24,352 bases of DNA, taken from NCBI GenBank assembly GCA_964608575.1, contig CAZSPW010000013.1, positions 1 to 24,352 on the forward strand, given 5' to 3'. The translations under genes and the position numbers were made by a program. Position 1 is the first letter of the stretch. Every line of letters starts with the position of its first letter. Below are positions 8,086-15,415 of the stretch, piece after piece. This stretch comes from JAMIFN01 sp964608575 (GTDB taxonomy: Bacteria > Pseudomonadota > Gammaproteobacteria > Burkholderiales > Burkholderiaceae_C). The notes under the pieces were generated by a model. That model searched no databases. It was not told where the DNA came from and saw only the letters and a list, made by a program, of their open reading frames with translations.

Positions 8086-9318
8086 TTAAGGATTGACCGT
8101 GTCTTGGACTTTGTCGGCGCTGCGCTCGCCCGTCTCCAGCGCACGCGGCACAGCATCCCCTGGAAAATCAGCGCCAGGCGGGTTGTGCTGCGGGTTATCG
8201 GGCGCGGCATTGGGCGCTATAGCGCCACCAGCTTGTCCGTGCTCAGGCGTGGGCCACAAACCCCGTGGACGCAACAGCATGGTGATGATCATGGCCAGCG
8301 CAATCAGCAATTGGCGCAAGATGGAGGCATCGAGTCGCCCGCCCGTCATTTGCTGCAAGGGGCCTGCCACATAACGCAAAATTTCAGGCAAACCCGCCAG
8401 CAACAAAGCCCCCAAAATCACCCCAGGAATATGCCCTAGCCCGCCCAGCACCACCATGCTGATGATGAGCACAGACTCCATCAAAGAGAAGGACTCGGGT
8501 GAAACAAAGCCCTGAAACGCGGCAAACATGGCACCACTGACACCGCCGAAAGTCGCGCCCATGCCAAAAGCTAAAAGCTTCATGCGCACGGTGCTGATGC
8601 CCATGGCTTTGGCGGCAATTTCGTCTTCGCGCATAGCCATCCAGGCGCGGCCTATGCGCGAGTCTTGCAGGCGATAGCACAGCAGCACCGTTAGCACGGT
8701 GAGGATGATGAAGCTATAGCAATACAGGGTGACGGAATGCAATTCAAAGCCGAAAAAACGATGGCTAGCACCTAAGTCGTAGCCAAAAAAGCTGGCGCTA
8801 TCAATCTGGCCTATGCCTTTGGGGCCATTGGTCAGGTTATAGGGCTGGTCCAGGTTATTGAGAAATACGCGAATAATCTCGCCAAAACCCAGGGTAACGA
8901 TGGCTAAATAATCGCCGCGCAAGCGTAAAACTGGGATACCTAGCAACACCCCAACCACGCCGGCGACTATGGCCGCCAACGGCAAGGCCAGCCACATAGG
9001 GATATGCAGGCCTTGCGGGAAGTGCGCCGCCAGTGCAGGGAAGTTTTCAGTTAAATGAGGCGATGCCAGCAAGGCGAATAGATAAGCGCCTACCGCATAA
9101 AACGCGACATAGCCTAAATCCAAAAGGCCGGCGTAGCCCACTACGATATTCAAGCCCAGCGCGAGCATGACATAAAGCAGAGCCACGCCCAGAATCCGCA
9201 CGGGGCCGTCGCCCCCTGTGATTTGCAGCAAAACGGGCAGCAATAGCGCCAAGGCGGCAACCGCTAGAAATGCACCTAAGTAGCGGTGTGGGGTGTTGGT
9301 AGAGAGACTGAGATTCAT
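8086..9318 (-). CDS. livM: Branched-chain amino-acid ABC transporter permease LivM
   Basis: LivM is an inner-membrane permease of the Liv system. The 410-residue product has many hydrophobic helices and the LivM hallmarks NIVVGYAGLLDLGYVAFY, LRLRGDYLAIVTLGFGEIIR and GPKGIG, plus the EAA-like loop around AWMAMREDEIAAKAMGI that contacts the ATPase. The ending after RPRGLWPTPEHG is a Pro/Gly/Ala/Asn-rich tail of about 50 residues with no helix-forming pattern, which would lie in the cytoplasm. It starts 12 nt after the livH stop. Confidence 0.94.
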   Translation of the reverse strand: MNLSLSTNTPHRYLGAFLAVAALALLLPVLLQITGGDGPVRILGVALLYVMLALGLNIVVGYAGLLDLGYVAFYAVGAYLFALLASPHLTENFPALAAHFPQGLHIPMWLALPLAAIVAGVVGVLLGIPVLRLRGDYLAIVTLGFGEIIRVFLNNLDQPYNLTNGPKGIGQIDSASFFGYDLGASHRFFGFELHSVTLYCYSFIILTVLTVLLCYRLQDSRIGRAWMAMREDEIAAKAMGISTVRMKLLAFGMGATFGGVSGAMFAAFQGFVSPESFSLMESVLIISMVVLGGLGHIPGVILGALLLAGLPEILRYVAGPLQQMTGGRLDASILRQLLIALAMIITMLLRPRGLWPTPEHGQAGGAIAPNAAPDNPQHNPPGADFPGDAVPRALETGERSADKVQDTVNP

Positions 9319-9330
9319 AGCTTAGCCCCC

Positions 9331-10269
9331 TTATGCGCGATCGGCCACGCGCTCGCCCAGCAAGCCCGATGGTTTAAAAACCAAGATCACAATCAAAATC
9401 CCGAAGGACAAAATATCCACATAGTGGCTGCCTAGGAAGCCACCCGTCCAGTCGCCCAGATATCCTGCGCCTATGGATTCGACCAAACCCAACAAAATCC
9501 CGCCCAGCACTGCGCCAGGCAAATTGCCTATGCCGCCAAATACAGCCGCAGTAAAGGCTTTCAAGCCAGGCAAAAAGCCGGTGGTGTGGTTCACGCTGCC
9601 GTAATTGGCAGCCCACATCACGCCCGCCACAGCAGCCAGCACTGCACCGATGATGAAGGTAGCGGAAATCACCCAATCGGGCTTGACCCCCATCAAAGCA
9701 GCCACGCGGGGATTTTCAGCGGTAGCGCGCATGGCTCGCCCCAGGCGCGTGCGGCTGACGATAAAGCTCAGCACCGCCAGCGAAACAGCCGTCAGCGCCA
9801 GCGCCAAAATTTGTGTGTAAGTGATGGTGGCGCCCGCAACATCTACCGCGCCTGGCAGTAAAAAGGGATAGGGCTTGTAATTGGGTTTCCAGATGATCAT
9901 GGCTAGGGTCTGTAGCAAAATGCTCATACCAATGGCCGTAATCAAAGGCGCTAGCCTAGGGCTATTGCGCAGGGGTTTGTAGGCAATTTTTTCGATCAAA
10001 AAATTCAGCAGTGCGCAAACCAAAGCGGCCGCCAGCAAGCCCAAGGCCAATAGCGCCCAACCTGGCATATCGGGCTGCCAGTTTTGCAGGGCGCCGACTA
10101 CGCTCCAGCTGGTGAGCGCCCCAACCATGAGCACCTCACCGTGGGCAAAATTGATGAGATTGATGATGCCGTACACCATGGTGTAGCCCAGTGCAATCAG
10201 GGCGTACATGCTGCCCAGCACCAAGCCGTTGATGATTTGCTGCAAAAGCAAACTGCTATCGAAATCCAT
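9331..10269 (-). CDS. livH: Branched-chain amino-acid ABC transporter permease LivH
   Basis: LivH is the second permease, 312 residues with about eight hydrophobic helices. Family landmarks are the N-terminal LVLGSMYALIALGYTMVYGIINLINFAHGE, the EAA-like loop RTRLGRAMRATAENPRVAALMG and FGGIGNLPGAVLGG near the C-terminus. It is the first gene of livH-livM-livG-livF and is preceded by AGGGAG 6 nt before the ATG. A small inverted repeat (GCCCA ... TGGGC, 10280-10295) lies in the leader just upstream of that site. No periplasmic binding-protein gene (livJ/livK) is adjacent. Confidence 0.94.
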   Translation of the reverse strand: MDFDSSLLLQQIINGLVLGSMYALIALGYTMVYGIINLINFAHGEVLMVGALTSWSVVGALQNWQPDMPGWALLALGLLAAALVCALLNFLIEKIAYKPLRNSPRLAPLITAIGMSILLQTLAMIIWKPNYKPYPFLLPGAVDVAGATITYTQILALALTAVSLAVLSFIVSRTRLGRAMRATAENPRVAALMGVKPDWVISATFIIGAVLAAVAGVMWAANYGSVNHTTGFLPGLKAFTAAVFGGIGNLPGAVLGGILLGLVESIGAGYLGDWTGGFLGSHYVDILSFGILIVILVFKPSGLLGERVADRA

Positions 10270-10376
10270 TGTTTCTCCCTGCCCAAGCCTCTGGGCGGCG
10301 GACTTGTTTGATAAAAACTAAAGGCGAGATTTTATGCGGCGCGGGCAGTTGCCCCAAGCCTAGGCGCATAGGGGTT

Positions 10377-10382
10377 TATAAT
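10377..10382 (+). promoter_or_regulatory. -10 box for rpsT
   Basis: A perfect TATAAT lies 50 bases before the rpsT ATG. No convincing -35 box at the right spacing is seen. It lies in the 163-bp gap between divergent livH and rpsT. Confidence 0.6.
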
Positions 10383-10432
10383 GCGCGGTTTTCCAGCATC
10401 ATCTGCAAACCCTCTATTCCTAAGGAATCATC

Positions 10433-10726
10433 ATGGCATCAGCTAAAAAGAAAAAGAACCCGCGCCTGGCCTCAGGCCGTAAACGCGCGCGTCAAAATGT
10501 AAAAATCAACGCGGCAAACACTTCTTTGCGCTCACGCTATCGCACGGCTATCAAAAAGGTTGAAAAAGCCGTAGCTGCTGGCGATCAAGCAGGAGCACGC
10601 GATTTGTTTGCGCAAATGCAGTCTATTGTCGACACCGTAGCCGACAAAGGCATCTTCCACAAAAACAAAGCAGCTCGTGACAAGAGCCGCCTGTCTGCCA
10701 AAGTTAAAGCTTTGGCCGCTGCCTAA
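10433..10726 (+). CDS. rpsT: 30S ribosomal protein S20
   Basis: S20 binds 16S rRNA early in 30S assembly. The 97-residue product is very basic and starts MASAKKKKNPRLASGRKRAR. It contains the family segment SLRSRYRTAIKKV and GIFHKNKAARDKSRL, and ends ALAAA. It is slightly longer than the common 86-90 residues. An AAGGAA Shine-Dalgarno sequence lies 6 nt before the ATG. It is monocistronic, with its own -10 box and a strong hairpin terminator. S20 synthesis in E. coli is self-limited at translation; nothing here tests that. Confidence 0.97.
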   Translation: MASAKKKKNPRLASGRKRARQNVKINAANTSLRSRYRTAIKKVEKAVAAGDQAGARDLFAQMQSIVDTVADKGIFHKNKAARDKSRLSAKVKALAAA

Positions 10727-10810
10727 ATTTAAAGCAGCATTCGAGCACTGGGGCGGGGTTGTAAAACCTGCGCTCTCAGCCGTTTGAATTGGTGCGCTGC
10801 TGGAAAAAAT

Positions 10811-10843
10811 AAAAACCGCCTAGAAATTTTCAGGCGGTTTTTT
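10811..10843 (+). terminator. Bidirectional terminator between rpsT and lexA
   Basis: ACCGCCT (10815-10821) pairs with AGGCGGT (10832-10838), extended by A-runs and T-runs on both sides. It serves rpsT on plus and lexA on minus. Confidence 0.92.
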
Positions 10844-10896
10844 CATGGGTGTTAGATATAGGCTGGTTGCAATATGGGTTGCTTGCACCATGGGGT

Positions 10897-11556
10897 TTAC
10901 GCAAAAATTCCTTTGCGTATCAGCCCCACGGCTAGGCCCTCAATCTCAAAAGGCTCACCTGGCTGCACCACAATGGTAGAAAAATCAGGATTTTCGGCGT
11001 GCAGTTCGATCAAATGCTGGTTGCGCTGAAAGCGTTTGACGGTGACTTCTTCACCTAAACGCGCCACCACAATTTGCCCATTGCGCGCTTCTTTGGTGGC
11101 ACGCACAGCGAGCAAATCACCATCAAAAATACCGACATCGCGCATGCTCATGCCTTTGACTTTGAGCAGGTAATCGGGCTTTTGCGCAAACAGCTCAGGC
11201 GCGACGGCGTAAGTTTCTTGCACATGCTCTTGCGCTAGGATGGGCGAGCCTGCAGCCACGCGCCCCACCAGTGGCAGCAGCATTTGTTGTAGGCTTTCTA
11301 TGGGCAGCACTGCTTGCTTGAAACTATTGATGCTGGAGCTGGTTTTCTTCAGGCGTATGCCACGAGAAGTGCCGCTGAGCAATTCAATGGCGCCTTTGCG
11401 TGCCAAGGCCTGCAAATGCTCTTCAGCCGCGTTGGCAGATTTAAAACCCAGTTGCCGTGCAATTTCAGCGCGCGTGGGTGGCGCACCAGTGTTGGCTATG
11501 GCCTCTTGAATCAATTGCAGAATTTCTTGCTGGCGTGCGGTCAGTGCTACAGTCAT
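10897..11556 (-). CDS. lexA: LexA repressor, SOS regulator
   Basis: LexA represses DNA-damage genes and cleaves itself when stimulated by RecA filaments. The 219-residue product has the winged helix-turn-helix at 1-65 (TRAEIARQLGFKSANAAEEHLQAL), the scissile Ala102-Gly103 in RVAAGSP, catalytic Ser137 in GMSM and catalytic Lys174 in EVTVKRF. The Ser-Lys spacing of 37 equals that of E. coli LexA (119/156). The linker between domains (about residues 66-98) is longer than in E. coli (202 residues total). A LexA box lies 34 nt upstream of the ATG, consistent with self-repression. Confidence 0.97.
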   Translation of the reverse strand: MTVALTARQQEILQLIQEAIANTGAPPTRAEIARQLGFKSANAAEEHLQALARKGAIELLSGTSRGIRLKKTSSSINSFKQAVLPIESLQQMLLPLVGRVAAGSPILAQEHVQETYAVAPELFAQKPDYLLKVKGMSMRDVGIFDGDLLAVRATKEARNGQIVVARLGEEVTVKRFQRNQHLIELHAENPDFSTIVVQPGEPFEIEGLAVGLIRKGIFA

Positions 11557-11573
11557 GGTTCTACCTAAAGTAC

Positions 11574-11605
11574 TAGATAAATCAACATACTGGTATTGTA
11601 AACAG
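11574..11605 (-). promoter_or_regulatory. lexA promoter with overlapping LexA (SOS) box
   Basis: On the minus strand CTGTTTACAATACCAG (11590-11605) matches the CTG-N10-CAG LexA operator. The same bases carry a -35-like TTTACA (11597-11602). A weak -10 TATCTA (11574-11579) follows after a 17-nt spacer. Repressor bound here would block the -35 box, giving autoregulation. The box also sits 40 bp before the divergent asparaginase start. Confidence 0.78.
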
Positions 11606-11645
11606 TATTTTTGCGGTTTCTTAAAAAATTCATAGCAAAGTATTC

Positions 11646-12481
11646 ATGTCACAAGGGAAAAAACCACAGGGCAGCATCGTGCTGCTGACGACGGGCGGCA
11701 CGATCGCGGGTTGGGCAGCGCAGGCTGATGCCCAACAGCACTACCAAGCTGGTGCTTTGCCTGGTCAGGCTTTATTGACCCAACTGCCCCAGGATGTAGC
11801 CAGTTTGCCTGTGGTGGTGGATGATTTCGCCCGCATCAATAGCAAAGATGCGGATGGCCGTTTTTGGTGGCAGTTGTACCAACGCGTGCAGCAGCATCTC
11901 GCCGATAGTGCTGTGGCTGCCCTTGTCATCACCCACGGCACCGATACCCTGGAAGAAAGCGCTTTTTTCTTGTATGAAGTGCTGCCCCAGCCATTGCCCA
12001 AACCCATCATCATGGTGGCAGCTATGCGCCCGGCCAGCCACCCGCAGAGCGATGGCCCGCAAAATTTAAGCGATGCGCTGCGTTTGGCGCAGGATGTCAG
12101 TTGCGCGCAGCGCGGGGTGCTGGTGCTTTGTGGTGGCTTGGTTTACGCCGCCAGCCAATTGCAAAAGTGGCATGGCGGCGATGTGCAGCCTTTTGTGCAG
12201 CGCCATGCGCTGCAAGCTGCGCTGGCTGTGGGTGCAGCAGCAGCTTGGGGGCAGATAGTGGCTGGGCAAGTGCAGTGGCAGGCACGGGCTGCGGCACCAT
12301 TCATCAAGACTTAAAACAGGCTTTGCAGCAGGCACAGTGCCAAGGCGTGCAGGTGGTGCGTGCCAGCCAATGTTTGGGCACAGTCACCGTGCCGCCTGCA
12401 GATGCGTTTATTTGCTGGCCGGATTTAAGCCCCAGGCAGGCGCGGGTGCGGCTGATCTTGCAGGGTTTGGCGGCTTTATGA
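11646..12481 (+). pseudogene. L-asparaginase, frameshifted with an internal deletion
   Basis: The first frame (11646-12314, 222 residues) matches the catalytic N-terminal domain of bacterial L-asparaginases: TTGGTIAG (Thr19), ITHGTDTLEES (Thr99, Asp100), AAMRPASHPQSDGPQNL and a Lys174 in the place of E. coli AnsB Lys162. It ends GQIVAGQVQW and then reads out-of-frame residues to a stop. The matching C-terminal domain (VAGTGCGTIHQDLKQAL, VVRASQCLG, LSPRQARVRLIL) continues in the next-but-one frame to a stop at 12479-12481. Aligned by eye to E. coli AnsB, about 50 residues between the two domains are missing, including the domain linker. So a deletion near 12272-12282, not a simple sequencing slip, best explains the break. 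The normal length is about 325-340 residues. The C-terminal domain would not be made, so activity is unlikely. Confidence 0.82.
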
Positions 12482-12732
12482 ATTGCCGTTCCGGCTGCAG
12501 CGCCTGCTGCATTGCGCCGTCTATCAGCAGCCCCATTCCGGGTATGCCGCGCGGCAAACCTGCGGGCGTGGCCTGTGTGCAATTGGCGGCTGATGGGCGC
12601 TGCCAAATCTTTGGCCAGCCCAGCCGCCCAGCGGTGTGCAGCAGCTTGCGGCCTGAGCCTGCCATGTGCGGTACGAGTCGCGAACAAGCATTGGCCATAT
12701 TGGCTGACTGGGAAAAGCAGACAGCGCCATAG
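12478..12732 (+). CDS. YkgJ-type cysteine-cluster protein (CxxCC)
   Basis: This 84-residue protein starts MNCRSGCSACCIAPSIS and matches the small metal-binding YkgJ/UPF0153-type proteins, whose biochemical role is unproven. Conserved features are CxxGCxxCC near the N-terminus, SPIPGMPRGKPAGVACVQL, a central CQIFGQPSRPAVC and a final MCGTSREQAL; seven or more cysteines probably bind zinc or an iron-sulfur cluster. The ATG at 12478 overlaps the stop of the asparaginase C-terminal frame by 4 bases (ATGA). That suggests the two genes were once translationally coupled. With the upstream frame now ending at 12314, coupling would be lost. Confidence 0.85.
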   Translation: MNCRSGCSACCIAPSISSPIPGMPRGKPAGVACVQLAADGRCQIFGQPSRPAVCSSLRPEPAMCGTSREQALAILADWEKQTAP

Positions 12733-12753
12733 GCTGGCATGGGGCTGAGCTTT

Positions 12754-12759
12754 TATAAT
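12754..12759 (+). promoter_or_regulatory. -10 box for guaB
   Basis: A perfect TATAAT lies 22 bases before the guaB ATG; a start near 12766 leaves a leader of about 16 nt holding the GGAG Shine-Dalgarno at 12769-12772. No consensus -35 box is seen. Confidence 0.6.
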
Positions 12760-12781
12760 TCGCCTTTTGGAGTGAAGCACC

Positions 12782-14248
12782 ATGCGCCTTTTGGGAAAAG
12801 CCCTGACTTTTGACGACATTCTCCTCGTGCCAGCCTTCTCTGAAGTGCTACCCAAGGACACCAGTTTAGCCACGCGCTTCACGCGCAATATTGAGCTGGG
12901 CCTGCCTTTGGTATCAGCCGCTATGGATACCGTGACTGAGGCGCGTTTGGCCATCACCATTGCCCAAGAGGGCGGCATAGGCGTGATCCATAAAAACCTC
13001 ACGGCCAAAGAGCAAGCTGCTCATGTGCGCCGTGTCAAACGCTATGAGGCAGGTGTGCTGCGCGACCCTATGGTCATCAGCCCCAGCACCACGGTGCGCG
13101 AAGTCAATGCGCTGGCCGATGAAATGGGTTTTTCAGGCTTTCCCGTCGTCGATGGTGGCAAGGTGGTGGGCATCGTCACAGGGCGCGATTTGCGCTTTGA
13201 AACCCGCATGGATTTGCCCGTGCGCGAAATCATGACGCCGCAAGAGCGCCTGATAACAGTCTCTGAAGGCATTAGCAGCGAAGATGCTAAAGCCCTGCTG
13301 AATAAGCACAAGATCGAACGCTTGTTGATGGTGGGCAAAAATTTTGAGCTGCAAGGCTTAATCACCGTTACCGACATCAACAAACAGCGCAACTTCCCTC
13401 GCGCTAGCCGCGATGCCGCTGGCCGCCTGCGTGTGGCCGCCGCTGTGGGTGTGGGCGAGGGCACAGAAGAGCGCGTGGCGCTCTTGGTGGAAGCTGGCGT
13501 GGATGCGCTGGTGGTCGATACCGCCCACGGTCACAGCAAAGGCGTGATAGACCGTGTGGCTTGGGTGAAGAAAAACTACCCACAAGTCGATGTGATTGGC
13601 GGCAACATCGCCACGGGCGCAGCGGCGCTGGCGCTGGCTGATGCGGGTGCCGATGCGGTCAAAGTCGGCATCGGCCCAGGCTCCATCTGCACCACGCGCA
13701 TAGTCGCGGGCGTAGGCGTGCCGCAAATCATGGCGATAGACAGCGTGGCGCGTGCTCTGAATGGCCGCATCCCGCTGATTGCCGATGGTGGTATTCGTTT
13801 CTCGGGCGATATTGCCAAAGCCATTGCCGCAGGCGCATCTACGGTGATGATGGGTGGTATGTTTGCCGGCACGGAAGAGGCCCCAGGCGAGGTGGTGCTA
13901 TTCCAAGGGCGCAGCTATAAAAGCTATCGCGGCATGGGCAGCGTGGGCGCGATGCAGCAAGGCAGCGCCGACCGTTACTTCCAAGAAGTCAGCGCCGAAA
14001 ACCCCAATGCCGATAAATTGGTGCCTGAAGGCATCGAAGGGCGCGTGCCGTACAAAGGCTCGGTCGTCGGCATCATCTACCAAATGGCCGGTGGCCTGCG
14101 CGCCAGCATGGGCTATTGCGGCTGCGCCACCATTGCGGAAATGCAGAGCAAGGCCGAGTTTGTGGAAATCACCGCAGCGGGCATCCGCGAGAGCCATGTG
14201 CACGATGTGCAAATCACCAAAGAAGCGCCCAATTACCGCGCAGATTAA
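12782..14248 (+). CDS. guaB: IMP dehydrogenase
   Basis: GuaB oxidises IMP to XMP with NAD+, the committed step to GMP. The 488-residue product has the TIM-barrel start LTFDDILLVPAFSEVLP, a pair of CBS domains at about 90-205 (for example PMVISPSTTVREV and PQERLITVSEGIS), the catalytic loop GPGSICTTR with nucleophile Cys303, the IMP-binding GGIRFSGDIAKAIAAGA and MGGMFAGTEEAPGE, and the mobile flap YRGMGSVGAM. Length equals the usual 486-490. The expected partner guaA does not follow; scpA begins 26 nt after the stop. Confidence 0.97.
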   Translation: MRLLGKALTFDDILLVPAFSEVLPKDTSLATRFTRNIELGLPLVSAAMDTVTEARLAITIAQEGGIGVIHKNLTAKEQAAHVRRVKRYEAGVLRDPMVISPSTTVREVNALADEMGFSGFPVVDGGKVVGIVTGRDLRFETRMDLPVREIMTPQERLITVSEGISSEDAKALLNKHKIERLLMVGKNFELQGLITVTDINKQRNFPRASRDAAGRLRVAAAVGVGEGTEERVALLVEAGVDALVVDTAHGHSKGVIDRVAWVKKNYPQVDVIGGNIATGAAALALADAGADAVKVGIGPGSICTTRIVAGVGVPQIMAIDSVARALNGRIPLIADGGIRFSGDIAKAIAAGASTVMMGGMFAGTEEAPGEVVLFQGRSYKSYRGMGSVGAMQQGSADRYFQEVSAENPNADKLVPEGIEGRVPYKGSVVGIIYQMAGGLRASMGYCGCATIAEMQSKAEFVEITAAGIRESHVHDVQITKEAPNYRAD

Positions 14249-14262
14249 GCGGAAAAACTAGA

Positions 14263-14310
14263 GGCTTGCGCACGGTGGGCGAAACTTCCCAATTGACTCT
14301 GGCGCAAGCC
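14263..14310 (+). promoter_or_regulatory. Inverted repeat enclosing the scpA start codon
   Basis: GGCTTGCGC (14263-14271) and GCGCAAGCC (14302-14310) are perfectly complementary over 9 bp. The 30-nt loop contains the GTG start of scpA, and the 5' arm overlaps its GAGG ribosome-binding site. It could lower scpA translation; this is inference from symmetry only. Confidence 0.35.
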
Positions 14311-15105
14311 CAGCAAGAGGTGGTGGACACCGTGGCGGTGGCGCGCCTCTATGGCGAGCCGCTGTTTGCTCTGCCGCAAGACCTCTATATTCCGCCCGAC
14401 GCGCTGGAGATTTTTCTCGAAGCCTTCGAGGGGCCGCTGGATTTATTGCTCTACCTCATCCGTAAGCAAAACTTCAACATTTTGGATATTCCCATGGCGC
14501 AGGTCACGGCGCAATACATCCATTATGTGGAAGAAATCCGCCAGCGCAATTTAGAGCTGGCAGCCGAATACCTGCTGATGGCGGCCATGCTGATTGAAAT
14601 CAAATCGCGCATGTTGCTGCCACCGAAAAAAGTGGCCGATGGCGAAGATGCGCAAGACCCACGGGCGGAATTGGTGCGGCGCTTGCTGGAATACGAACAA
14701 ATCAAACTGGGCGCGCAAACCCTAGACAGCCTGCCGCAAGCAGGGCGCGATTTCTACACCAGCGGCGCAGCGGTGGCACAAAGCGCAGCGGCGCTGCCCG
14801 ATGTCAGCGTGGACGATCTGGCCAGCGCCTGGGCCGATATTGTCAAACGCGCCAAACTGGTGACGCATCACAAAATCAGCCGCGAAGAACTCTCGGTGCG
14901 TGAATACATGAGCATCGTGCTGAAAAAGCTGCAAGGCCAACGCTTTGTCGAGTTTGGCGATTTGTTTGATGTCGAAAAAGGCCTGCCTGTGCTGGTGGTC
15001 ACCTTTGTCGCCATGTTGGAATTGGCGCGTGAGAATCTGCTGGAAATCACCCAAGGCGCAGCTTTTGCGCCTATCTATGTGCGCTTGGTCTATCAAAGCG
15101 TCTAA
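14275..15105 (+). CDS. scpA: Segregation and condensation protein A
   Basis: ScpA is the kleisin that bridges the SMC heads in the SMC-ScpAB condensin. The 276-residue product contains the signature FEGPLDLLLYLIRKQNFNILDIPMAQVTAQY, the helix LAAEYLLMAAMLIEIKSRMLLP, the segment ELVRRLLEYEQIK, and a C-terminal winged-helix part (FVEFGDLF, VTFVAMLELARENLLEI). I chose GTG at 14275: it is the only plausible start after the guaB stop with a Shine-Dalgarno (GAGG, 10 nt upstream). The next in-frame ATG would lie inside the conserved domain. The scpB partner is not in the window. It probably shares the guaB transcript. Confidence 0.92.
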   Translation: MGETSQLTLAQAQQEVVDTVAVARLYGEPLFALPQDLYIPPDALEIFLEAFEGPLDLLLYLIRKQNFNILDIPMAQVTAQYIHYVEEIRQRNLELAAEYLLMAAMLIEIKSRMLLPPKKVADGEDAQDPRAELVRRLLEYEQIKLGAQTLDSLPQAGRDFYTSGAAVAQSAAALPDVSVDDLASAWADIVKRAKLVTHHKISREELSVREYMSIVLKKLQGQRFVEFGDLFDVEKGLPVLVVTFVAMLELARENLLEITQGAAFAPIYVRLVYQSV

Positions 15106-15415
15106 ACAGCCTGTTTTTACTATCAATAAATGAGCTGCTCAGGCAGATTTGGCGGCCTAAAATCCTAAAAAGACCCTTAAAAATGCCCTAGCAAGACAGT
15201 GTGGGTATTCATTGTTCCACTTTCTGCATCAATAGCTGCAATTTATGGGTTTTTTGCCTTTATTGTTCCAAATATGGCGTAAACCTATTGGGTTTAGCCA
15301 TTCTTTGTGCCCGATTGCGCCACTCTGTGCGTAGTGGTCGAATCTAGGGCTGCTATTCATGGATGCTGCGACTGCGCGCAGCATGACAAAGCCCAGCCAC
15401 TTCCAACTGCACGAA
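15106..15415. other. Gene-free gap between convergent scpA and lptG
   Basis: These 310 bp hold no plausible gene. They contain repeat copy B (15132-15162) and three inverted repeats: TGGC-bulge-TAAACC pairing with GGTTTAGCCA (15275-15300, loop TATTG), CCACT with AGTGG (15320-15337), and ATGCTGCG with CGCAGCAT (15363-15384, loop ACTGCG). None is followed by a convincing T-run on either strand. An isolated AATAGCTGC at 15234 resembles the left end of the dispersed repeat without the rest. Confidence 0.6.
15132..15162 (+). repeat. Dispersed intergenic repeat, copy B
   Basis: The 31-nt core is identical to copy A. The tail continues as TCCTAAAAAGACCCTTAAAA to about 15183, closely matching the tail of copy D. 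It lies 26 nt after the scpA stop codon in the same orientation. Confidence 0.88.

Noticed and set aside
11646..12314. The 222-residue asparaginase as a genuine short family, or programmed frameshifting into the C-terminal frame.
   Set aside because: No slippery heptamer is apparent, and even a shift would not restore the roughly 50 missing linker residues.
12304..13008. 234-codon minus-strand frame across the asparaginase end, YkgJ-type gene and guaB start.
   Set aside because: It spans three plus-strand genes antisense and has no protein-family features.
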